From NCBI GenBank assembly GCA_937899055.1, contig CALBPX010000063.1:1-16160 (forward strand): 16,160 nt of DNA. Reading direction: 5' to 3'. The notes under the pieces were generated by a model. The model searched no databases and had not been told where the DNA came from. It saw only the letters and a program-made list of their open reading frames with translations. Position numbers and translations under genes: made by a program. How positions within the stretch are numbered: the first letter of the stretch is position 1; every line of letters starts with the position of its first letter. The stretch comes from an uncultured Bacteroidales bacterium (GTDB lineage: Bacteria; Bacteroidota; Bacteroidia; Bacteroidales; UBA932). This document shows, piece by piece, positions 1 through 6,018 of the stretch.

Positions 1-428
1 CAGGCCGAGTCTATTTCTGCCTGGAACATGTTCTTGCTCTGGCCCAGCATACATGCGGCATTTATCAGAGCCCTGTACTTGCCGGCTATCAGGTCGGCTG
101 CCCTGAGCAGGATGGCTGCCCTTGTTGTCCAAGGGGTTTCGGCCCAGAGCTTATGGGCTGCCATGGCTGCATCTACCGCCATCTGAACTTCCTTTTCTCC
201 AGCTTTGTGGTAATGGGCCAGAACATGCTTGTGGTTATGGGGTTCCACAACATCGCCCATATTGCCGGTCTTTACTTCCTTGCCTCCTATGATAAGGGGT
301 ATTTCAACTATTGTCTTGCTTTGTCTCTTAAGCTCCGCATCAATTGCGATACGTTCCGGACTGCCTGGTAGATAGCTTTTTACAGGCTCATTTGCCGGAT
401 TTGGAAAACTGAAAATAGAATTGTTCAT
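1..428 (-). CDS. pruA: 1-pyrroline-5-carboxylate dehydrogenase, N-terminal part (cut by window edge)
   Basis: I translated this frame by hand from the ATG at 428. It gives 142 residues and stays open to the left edge. The protein begins MNNSIFSFPNPANEPVKSYL and continues with PGSPERIAIDAELKRQ, which is the characteristic N-terminus of L-glutamate gamma-semialdehyde (1-pyrroline-5-carboxylate) dehydrogenase. Further on, IPLIIGGKEVKTG, VVEPHNHKHVLAHYHKA and ILLRAADLIAGKYRALI match the start of the aldehyde dehydrogenase fold. The enzyme oxidises glutamate semialdehyde to glutamate with NAD+, the last step of proline and ornithine breakdown, in the cytoplasm. The catalytic Cys and Glu lie outside the window, so activity cannot be judged. 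It diverges from the ECF sigma gene and has its own promoter. A plus-strand frame at 153-371 is its antisense shadow. Confidence 0.93.
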   Translation of the reverse strand, partial: MNNSIFSFPNPANEPVKSYLPGSPERIAIDAELKRQSKTIVEIPLIIGGKEVKTGNMGDVVEPHNHKHVLAHYHKAGEKEVQMAVDAAMAAHKLWAETPWTTRAAILLRAADLIAGKYRALINAACMLGQSKNMFQAEIDSA

Positions 429-527
429 ATTGTGTGTTTTATAGATATAATCTGTGGGCAGACACAAAATTAACTTTTTAATAACTAAATTGCAACAACA
501 ACAGAATCTATACGTCTTTATTGTGGA
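429..527. other. divergent intergenic region, pruA / ECF sigma
   Basis: These 99 bases are AT-rich. They contain the pruA promoter on the minus strand. For the sigma gene I see only a poor match to the housekeeping -7 box (near 511-518) and no spaced Shine-Dalgarno site, so its own promoter may be of ECF type. Confidence 0.6.
465..495 (-). promoter_or_regulatory. Bacteroidota-type promoter for pruA
   Basis: Read on the minus strand, TTG (493-495), a 20-nt spacer and TAATTTTG (465-472) match the known TTTG / TAnnTTTG (-33/-7) consensus of the Bacteroidota primary sigma factor. Transcription would begin near 458, giving a leader of about 30 nt before the ATG at 428. Confidence 0.6.
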
Positions 528-1058
528 ATGAAGATAGACAACCGGCAAATAGAAGAGGTTTACAGCAAAAACGCCCAACGTCTGTTTCTTGTATCGCTGA
601 GAATACTCGGCGATTCTCAAGAGGCTGAAGATGTGATGCAGGATACCATCCTCAAGGTGTGCGCCGATGCAGGCTCCACCCGTCCTGACAACTTGGAGGC
701 CTATCTTACAAGGAGTTGCGTAAACCGCTCGCTGGATGTTCTGCGCAAAAAGAAAACGGCCCGCCTCTATCTTCAGGACATCAAGGCCAACCGCCAGGAT
801 CTTCTTTCTGAGCAGGAAGATTCTCCTGAGGAAAGGGAACAGAAACTGCGGCTCCACATAATCCGGCTGATTGCCACGCGCCTGCCGTCAAAATGCCGCC
901 AGGTGGTCAGTCTTAAACTTATAGAAGGGTTTGATTACGAGGAAATTGAACAGATACTTACCATGAAATCTAACACCGTTAGAAGCAACTATATGAGAGG
1001 CCGGCAACTGCTTGCCGATATTCTCAGAAAGGAGGGACTTTATGAAAGAATCGGATAA
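528..1058 (+). CDS. ECF-family RNA polymerase sigma factor
   Basis: This 176-residue protein is a sigma-70-like factor with only regions 2 and 4, the usual size for the extracytoplasmic-function group. Region 2 covers about residues 10-75 (YSKNAQRLFLVSLRILGD, then EAEDVMQDTILKV), which binds core polymerase and the -10 element. A linker rich in Lys, Glu and Gln follows. Region 4 covers about 115-168 (LPSKCRQVVSLKLIEGFDYE, then a helix-turn-helix ending NTVRSNYMRGRQLL). It is the first gene of a unit with a one-helix membrane protein, with which it overlaps by 17 nt, and a secreted DUF2807 protein. This is the common sigma/anti-sigma/target layout and suggests an envelope signal. The start has no spaced Shine-Dalgarno site, and I found no convincing housekeeping promoter upstream, so autoregulated or short-leader transcription is possible. 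Specific group unknown. Confidence 0.93.
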   Translation: MKIDNRQIEEVYSKNAQRLFLVSLRILGDSQEAEDVMQDTILKVCADAGSTRPDNLEAYLTRSCVNRSLDVLRKKKTARLYLQDIKANRQDLLSEQEDSPEEREQKLRLHIIRLIATRLPSKCRQVVSLKLIEGFDYEEIEQILTMKSNTVRSNYMRGRQLLADILRKEGLYERIG

Positions 1059-1578
1059 CAGAATTGAGGAACTTTTCAAAAGAACAGAAGAAGTCAACAA
1101 CATTGAGCTGCCACTGGGGCACCGGCAAAGGTTTCTTGCCAAACTCCAGGAGCAGGAAGGCAGACCCGGCTTCCTCGGGCGCATAGGCCTCTGGCTCAAC
1201 AACCCTACTGCAGGCAGAAAGGCCGCCTGGGTTCTCTCCCCTGCAATCTGCATCATAGCCGCCGTACTGCTTATCAGGAACTTCAGCTCCGACGGCTATC
1301 TCCACCAGATGGAACTCGGCTACAGGCAAGATCTTCAAAAGCTTGGTTCTCAGCTCACTCAAGACAGCAAAACCCTTGAGGAATACAACCAGGAAGATGC
1401 CCTGTACTCCATTTCTTCCATCGTTGAAGATGATGGTCAGCTGATAGTCCTCCAGCTTCCGCCCAACCTTTCCAAAAAGGAGAAGCAGCAGATAATCAAG
1501 GAGTACTACAACCAAAAGATGGAGGGCCTTAAAAAGATCAAGACTTTCATCGCGATGAACAACAGTCAGGAAGAATAA
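1042..1578 (+). CDS. putative anti-sigma factor, single-pass membrane protein
   Basis: I chose the ATG at 1042 (178 residues) rather than the upstream ATG at 1012, because GGAGG at 1031-1035 sits 6 nt before it. The frame overlaps the end of the sigma gene by 17 nt, so the two are probably translationally coupled. Residues 1-60 are charged and cytoplasmic-looking, with an LPLGHRQRFLAKL motif near 23-35. One hydrophobic segment (about 62-78, WVLSPAICIIAAVLLI) is followed by a ~100-residue charged, probably helical, extracytoplasmic part. This is the topology of an anti-sigma factor that holds the ECF sigma at the membrane. No zinc-binding ZAS motif (HxxxCxxC) is visible, so it is not a classical zinc anti-sigma. 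The role is inferred from position and topology only. Confidence 0.7.
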   Translation: MKESDNRIEELFKRTEEVNNIELPLGHRQRFLAKLQEQEGRPGFLGRIGLWLNNPTAGRKAAWVLSPAICIIAAVLLIRNFSSDGYLHQMELGYRQDLQKLGSQLTQDSKTLEEYNQEDALYSISSIVEDDGQLIVLQLPPNLSKKEKQQIIKEYYNQKMEGLKKIKTFIAMNNSQEE

Positions 1579-1594
1579 CAGTCCGCAGCAACAG

Positions 1595-1633
1595 CACACA
1601 GCAACAACACACAGCAATAACACACAGCAATAA
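1595..1633 (+). repeat. three tandem 13-bp repeats between anti-sigma-like gene and DUF2807 gene
   Basis: CACACAGCAAYAA occurs three times head to tail (1595-1607, 1608-1620, 1621-1633). The last two copies are identical and the first differs by one base. A degenerate fourth unit (about 9 of 13 bases) precedes them at 1582-1594. The array fills most of the 95-nt gap between the two genes. It is almost free of G and T on this strand, so its RNA would be unstructured. It has no coding role that I can see. Confidence 0.85.
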
Positions 1634-1673
1634 CAACAACCCACAGTAAAACGAGAAATAAATGTTTACATAT

Positions 1674-2543
1674 ATGAAAAAGTTTTTAGCAGCAATTCTT
1701 ACAGTGGCCGCCGTCTGCCTGCTGGGCAGTGCAAACGCCCAGACCACTACCGATGCAACCCTTGCATCCAAGACCTACAAGTTTCAGCACCTGCTGGGCA
1801 TCCAGGCTTCCAGCGTCTTTGAGATTCAGGCAGTTAAGGGCCGCAGCGGAAAAATTACAATCCAGGCTCCCGAAAAGACTCTGGAACACATTGTTGTAAG
1901 CGAAAAGGGCGGAGTCCTCATCCTCAGGGTAGAAAACGGTTACAACATCAGCAACAAAAAAGAGGGCTGGTTCTCCAGAACCAAAAGCCTTGAGGGTCCG
2001 GTCAAGGTTCTGGCCGAACTCCCCTCTGTTTCCGAGCTCAACCTCAGTGGAGCAGCCACATTTTTCACCAAAGACAACTTTTCTGAAAAGAGCTGTAACA
2101 TAGACCTTAGCGGAGCCTCCAAGGCAAGGTTTGCAAAACTCAGAGCAGACTATCTGGACATAGACCTCAGCGGAGCGTCCCAACTTGTTGTTACCGGTTC
2201 TTCAGACAAGGTCAAAGTTGACCTCAGCGGAGCTGCAAAGCTTTTCCTGAACTCCAACATTTCGGAAAAACTGGCGGCAGACCTCAGCGGAGCTTCCCTT
2301 CTGGCCATTACCGGCAAGACCGACCACACCGATCTGGATTGCAGCGGAGCCTCTCATCTGGAGGGTAAGGATTTCCAGACCAAGGAGCTTTCCGTTGACC
2401 TTTCCGGCGCAACTAAGGTTCAGATTACCGCCCTTAAGAAAATCAGCGGAGATGTAAGCGGAGCAGCCAGCCTGATTTACTACGGAGACCCTGACAAGGT
2501 CCTCCTTCAAAAGAGCCGTGGGGCCTCTGTTTCACACAAATAA
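1674..2543 (+). CDS. secreted DUF2807 (GIN/head domain) beta-solenoid protein
   Basis: From the ATG at 1674 the protein has 289 residues and starts with a clean signal peptide (MKKFLAAILTVAAVCLLGSA, cut after NA-Q). An in-frame ATG at 1662 would only add four residues before it. The mature part matches the DUF2807 pattern: FEIQAVKGRSGKITIQAP, then LAELPSVSELNLSGA, then repeated DLSGA(S/A/T) units. Eight such units begin at bases 2040, 2103, 2163, 2220, 2280, 2337, 2397 and 2451, a spacing of 18-21 residues, as expected for a right-handed beta-solenoid. It should be periplasmic or surface-exposed; no lipobox Cys is present. The family's biochemical function is not established. As the third gene of an ECF unit it is the likely output, or a sensor, of that circuit. 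Confidence 0.85.
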   Translation: MKKFLAAILTVAAVCLLGSANAQTTTDATLASKTYKFQHLLGIQASSVFEIQAVKGRSGKITIQAPEKTLEHIVVSEKGGVLILRVENGYNISNKKEGWFSRTKSLEGPVKVLAELPSVSELNLSGAATFFTKDNFSEKSCNIDLSGASKARFAKLRADYLDIDLSGASQLVVTGSSDKVKVDLSGAAKLFLNSNISEKLAADLSGASLLAITGKTDHTDLDCSGASHLEGKDFQTKELSVDLSGATKVQITALKKISGDVSGAASLIYYGDPDKVLLQKSRGASVSHK

Positions 2544-2597
2544 GCCCCAAAGAACAAACGTACCCGAAACAGAACCAAAACAAATCAAGTAGCAATA

Positions 2598-2612
2598 GTG
2601 ACAATTTGTCAC
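2598..2612. promoter_or_regulatory. 15-bp palindrome upstream of htpG, candidate operator
   Basis: GTGACAATTTGTCAC is a perfect inverted repeat with 7-bp arms around one central base. It lies about 90 nt before the htpG ATG and just upstream of a possible promoter and hairpin. Its size and symmetry suit a dimeric regulator. It is not the CIRCE element of HrcA. The regulator is unknown. Confidence 0.45.
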
Positions 2613-2616
2613 AACT

Positions 2617-2659
2617 CTCCCGATGGTATAAAGATTGAATTGCCTTCGGGAGGTTTTTT
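2617..2659 (+). terminator. hairpin plus T-run, possible rho-independent terminator of the ECF unit
   Basis: CTCCCGA (2617-2623) pairs perfectly with TCGGGAG (2646-2652). Two further G-C pairs lie inside after a T-T mismatch, and six T follow (2654-2659). It falls between the DUF2807 gene and htpG on the same strand. The loop is long for a terminator (about 22 nt, or 17 if the inner pairs form). The same bases include TGG-N8-TTG (2624-2637), which has the spacing of a sigma-54 -24/-12 element, so the site may instead be, or also be, part of the htpG promoter. Confidence 0.45.
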
Positions 2660-2699
2660 ATAGCCACACACAAAAGAATAAAGAATAAAATATCAAGAT

Positions 2700-4709
2700 A
2701 TGACACAGACAAAAGGTAAAATCGGAGTAACTACCGAAAACATATTTCCGGTAATCAAAAAATTCTTGTACTCAGACCATGAGATATTCCTCAGAGAACT
2801 GGTAGCCAATGCAGTAGATGCCACTCAAAAGCTCAAGGCCATAGCGGGCAAGGGTGAATTCAAGGGTGAACTCGGCGATACTGCAATAAAGATTGAGGCC
2901 GATGACAAAAAGCACATCCTCAGGATAACCGACCGCGGAATCGGCATGACTGAAGAAGAGATTGACCGGTACATCAACCAGATAGCCTTCTCCTCCGCCG
3001 GAGAATTTCTTGAAAAATACAAAGACCAGTTAGACAGCATAATAGGTCATTTCGGCCTGGGGTTCTACTCAGCCTTCATGGTTTCGGAAAAGGTTGAGAT
3101 TGAATCGCTGAGCTACAAAGAGGGCAGCAAGGGAGTAAAATGGACCTGCGACGGCTCTCCTGAGTTTACAATGCAGGAAACCAAGCGCCAAGACAGGGGC
3201 ACCACCATAACCCTCCACCTCGACTCCGACAGCCATGAATTTGCCACCAAGCAGAAGGTTGAGCAGCTCCTCAACAAATACTGCAAGTTCATGCCCGTTC
3301 AGATATCCTTTGACGGCAAGACCGTCAACGACTGCGAGCCTCTCTGGGCCAAGACTCCCAGCGAGATAAAGGACGATGAGTACCTCAACTTCTACCGCAA
3401 ACTCTACCCCATGAAGGAAGACCCTCTGTTCTGGATTCACCTCAACGTTGACTATCCTTTCAACCTCACGGGCATCCTCTACTTCCCCAAAATCAAAGAC
3501 CGCATGGATGTTTCCAAAGACCGCATACAGCTCTACTGCAACCAGATGTTTGTCACCGATTCTGTTGAGAACATTGTTCCGGAGTTCCTTACCCTACTCT
3601 ACGGAGTAATTGATTCTCCAGATATACCGCTCAATGTATCAAGGAGTTACCTTCAGGCAGACTCTAACGTCAAGAAGATTTCCACCTACATCACAAAGAA
3701 GGTTGCAGACCGTCTGGAAGACATCTCCAAGGAAAAGAAGGAGGAGTTTGAAACCAAGTGGGACAATCTCAAACTCTTTATTGAATATGGTATGCTCACC
3801 GATGAAAAGTTCTGCGACCGTGCCATGAAGTTTGCTCTTCTCAAGACCATAGACGGCTCTTTCTTCAACTACGAGGACTTTGGCAAACTCATTGAAAAAG
3901 AGCAGAAAGACAAGGACAAGAAAGTTGTTTACCTCTATGCCACCGACTCTACCGCCCAGTATCAGTACATACAGGCTGCAAAGGACAAAGGCTACCAGGT
4001 TCTGCTGTTTGACAGCCAGCTCGACTCTCACTTTGTAAACCTTCTGGAAACCAAGATTAAAGACAGCAGATTTTCTCGTGTTGATTCCGACACCGTTGAC
4101 AACCTCATCCGTAAGGAGGACTCCCAAAAGCCTCAGCTTAAGGATGGCGAGGAACTTGACCTTGAACATGCTTTTGCTGCCGTTCTTCCCGAGGAAGGCA
4201 GATATTCTCTCCAGGCTGAGAACATGGGTGAAAACGCTGCTCCTCTTCTTATCACCCAGAACGAGTTCATGAGGCGTTACAAGGAAATGAGCTCTCTTGG
4301 CGGCGGTCTTAACTTCTATGGTGAACTGCCTGATTCCTACACTCTTAAACTGAATGTAGAGAATCCTCTTGTCAAGCAGATCCTCCTGCAGAAAGACCAG
4401 GCCACCGAGGAAAAGGTCAAGGATCTTTCTCTTCAGTCTGCCAACATCCAGGATGCTCTTGACCTCATAGAAAAGGACACCAAGAACAAAAAGGATGAAG
4501 ACATTCCTCAGGAACTCAAAGACAAGCGTTCCAAGCTCAACGATTCCTTATCCGACCTCAGGAACCAGCGCAAGAACCTCATGGCTGACTTTGGAAAGGG
4601 CAACACCTTGCTCAAGCAGATTACTGACCTTGCCTTGCTTGCCAACGGCATGCTTAAGGGCAAACAACTTTCTGAATTTGTTTCCCGCAGCCTCGCCCTA
4701 CTGAAATAA
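2700..4709 (+). CDS. htpG: molecular chaperone HtpG (bacterial Hsp90)
   Basis: This 669-residue protein is a full-length Hsp90: an ATP-dependent cytoplasmic chaperone dimer that remodels client proteins, often with DnaK. The N-terminal GHKL ATPase domain shows ELVANAVDA (catalytic Glu33, Mg-binding Asn37), DRGIGMT (Asp78) and GHFGLGFYSAFMV (116-128, lid and P-loop-like turn). The middle domain carries the conserved arginine in LNVSRSYLQ (Arg315). The C-terminal third is rich in Lys, Asp and Glu and is probably helical for dimerisation. It is longer than the ~624-residue E. coli protein, consistent with the Bacteroidota form. The IAFSSAGEF segment is that group's variant of IAKSGTKEF. The leader is A-rich without a strong Shine-Dalgarno. 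Upstream palindrome and hairpin suggest separate, possibly stress-linked control. It ends 10 nt from the convergent gene. Confidence 0.97.
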   Translation: MTQTKGKIGVTTENIFPVIKKFLYSDHEIFLRELVANAVDATQKLKAIAGKGEFKGELGDTAIKIEADDKKHILRITDRGIGMTEEEIDRYINQIAFSSAGEFLEKYKDQLDSIIGHFGLGFYSAFMVSEKVEIESLSYKEGSKGVKWTCDGSPEFTMQETKRQDRGTTITLHLDSDSHEFATKQKVEQLLNKYCKFMPVQISFDGKTVNDCEPLWAKTPSEIKDDEYLNFYRKLYPMKEDPLFWIHLNVDYPFNLTGILYFPKIKDRMDVSKDRIQLYCNQMFVTDSVENIVPEFLTLLYGVIDSPDIPLNVSRSYLQADSNVKKISTYITKKVADRLEDISKEKKEEFETKWDNLKLFIEYGMLTDEKFCDRAMKFALLKTIDGSFFNYEDFGKLIEKEQKDKDKKVVYLYATDSTAQYQYIQAAKDKGYQVLLFDSQLDSHFVNLLETKIKDSRFSRVDSDTVDNLIRKEDSQKPQLKDGEELDLEHAFAAVLPEEGRYSLQAENMGENAAPLLITQNEFMRRYKEMSSLGGGLNFYGELPDSYTLKLNVENPLVKQILLQKDQATEEKVKDLSLQSANIQDALDLIEKDTKNKKDEDIPQELKDKRSKLNDSLSDLRNQRKNLMADFGKGNTLLKQITDLALLANGMLKGKQLSEFVSRSLALLK

Positions 4710-4719
4710 CACAGTCGCC

Positions 4720-5856
4720 TTATTGGATAATGAATTTGCTTAAATCCTTATCGTTTTTCCCATCCCAAACTCTTGTAACCTTGTATTTCAGATTTTTATA
4801 AACTAATTTGGCAGTACTTCTATTATCCTCAAACGACTCACTTGCAGGATATTTTAAACTCTTATAAGAAGCAGTTCCATCCTTACTTCGCACCACGATA
4901 TATGCTTTGTCCTTTCCGGACGTATCTACATGGTATTCAATGATGAAATGCGCTTGTTCCGGTCTGGGAACAACTATCCACAATGAATCAATGGAAATCT
5001 GCTTAATAAGTTCTTTGGCACCAGCAACTTCATACAAAGCGTCACCTGATATGAAAACATTATTGCCCTTAGCCAGCAAATTACCTTTAAAGCCATCTAA
5101 AGAAAACATTGGAATACCGCTGTCTGATTTAATTTCAAATCTTTCTGGCTGAATATCAGACTCGAACATATCTTTGTTAGCCAGAAGACTTACTCTTTTA
5201 AGCCCTTCTACAAATCTAGATACAGCATCGTGCTCCAAGACATACAGATTTTTTTCAAACTCTATCTGAGAATCGTAATCATATAGGACTTCACGGGTTG
5301 AACGTTTATTGGCATTATGCTTTAGAGCATATTCGTTCTTTTCTCGCGTAAGACTATTTACTCTTTGCCAATGAATCAGATTAGGATCCCCGTCATTCTT
5401 GGCTGCACCTCGAAGGGTATTTCTTTTAGTCAAAAAGTCTTTGAGTGTATATTTGAACTTTCCATCAATTACTTCCAGAAGGCACTTAAAAGAAATATCG
5501 CTGGCATCCTTAAGTGCTGAGAAAACTGGAGACCCCATAACGGTTACTTCTCTTAACTGCTTGCCAACAGAACATTTAACGGTATATAAAATACTTCTGG
5601 GCGACTTCGCCTGTTCTTTTAGGTCATAACCACTGTCAACGTTTTGAGAAGCAATGTAATCTAACAGAACTGCCATTATTTCAGAAGCACTGCCATTTAC
5701 CTCAACGACGCCGGAATAACTGACTTGCCCTTTCGCATCTTGAGGAAATAAACATTCCCCTAACGGACCGTTCGTATCAAAGGCATAGTGAACTAAATTC
5801 TGCCCATATAAGGCTGCATTACAGCAAATTAACAGCGCTATTATCAACTTTTTCAT
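4720..5856 (-). CDS. secreted protein with DUF4468-like N-terminal region, function unknown
   Basis: I chose the ATG at 5856 (378 residues); a TTG two codons upstream is the alternative. The first residues (MKKLIIALLICCNAALYGQN) form a signal peptide. Residues ~30-210 resemble DUF4468, a TBP-like-fold family of exported Bacteroidota proteins: a VEVNGSASEIMAVLLDYIA helix, a tyrosine/threonine strand, and LEVIDGKFKYTLKDF. The second half (SGIPMFSLDGFKGNLLAKGN to VTRVWDG) is strand-rich and was not recognised. No catalytic motif, lipobox or further membrane helix is evident. Base composition is clearly more AT-rich than htpG. It diverges from the helicase gene across a short region with facing promoters, and converges on htpG. 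The domain assignment is by eye and uncertain; no link to the helicase is shown beyond adjacency. Confidence 0.6.
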   Translation of the reverse strand: MKKLIIALLICCNAALYGQNLVHYAFDTNGPLGECLFPQDAKGQVSYSGVVEVNGSASEIMAVLLDYIASQNVDSGYDLKEQAKSPRSILYTVKCSVGKQLREVTVMGSPVFSALKDASDISFKCLLEVIDGKFKYTLKDFLTKRNTLRGAAKNDGDPNLIHWQRVNSLTREKNEYALKHNANKRSTREVLYDYDSQIEFEKNLYVLEHDAVSRFVEGLKRVSLLANKDMFESDIQPERFEIKSDSGIPMFSLDGFKGNLLAKGNNVFISGDALYEVAGAKELIKQISIDSLWIVVPRPEQAHFIIEYHVDTSGKDKAYIVVRSKDGTASYKSLKYPASESFEDNRSTAKLVYKNLKYKVTRVWDGKNDKDLSKFIIQ

Positions 5857-5914
5857 AACCAACTATAGATATTTAGTTTTCAATTTTCTATTAGCCAAAC
5901 CACAAGCCACCATA

Positions 5915-5922
5915 CAAATTTA
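5915..5922 (-). promoter_or_regulatory. -7 element of Bacteroidota-type promoter for the DUF4468-like gene
   Basis: On the minus strand TAAATTTG is an exact match to TAnnTTTG. It would place transcription start about 50 nt before the ATG at 5856. No good TTTG is seen at the -33 distance, so the call rests on the -7 box alone. Confidence 0.4.
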
Positions 5923-5956
5923 ATAAAAGTGCACTTAAAACGCCATCTCCTCATAA

Positions 5957-5988
5957 TTGGAAATGGAATCTTTTTTTTTGTAATTTTG
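5957..5988 (+). promoter_or_regulatory. Bacteroidota-type promoter for the helicase-NUDIX operon
   Basis: TTG (5957-5959), a 21-nt spacer and TAATTTTG (5981-5988) match the -33/-7 consensus. The spacer includes nine T. Transcription would begin near 5993-5996, which leaves the GTG at 5929 outside the transcript. This therefore bears directly on the helicase start codon. Confidence 0.55.
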
Positions 5989-6018
5989 CATGTCATAGAA
6001 TGTAATACAATAGCATCA

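Noticed and set aside
153..371. 72-residue plus-strand frame near the left edge
   Set aside because: It is antisense to pruA, whose translation is convincing.
1024..1644. 206-residue minus-strand frame with a Cys/Val/Leu-rich start
   Set aside because: Its odd start comes from reading the CA-rich 13-bp repeats in reverse, and the rest is antisense to the anti-sigma-like gene.
2040..2470. CRISPR-like direct repeats at ~60-bp spacing
   Set aside because: The repeats are in-frame DLSGAS codons of the DUF2807 solenoid, with variable spacing and coding spacers.
5929..6018. Extra N-terminal membrane helix on the helicase
   Set aside because: It appears only if the GTG at 5929 is used; the promoter at 5957-5988 and the expected family N-terminus argue against it.
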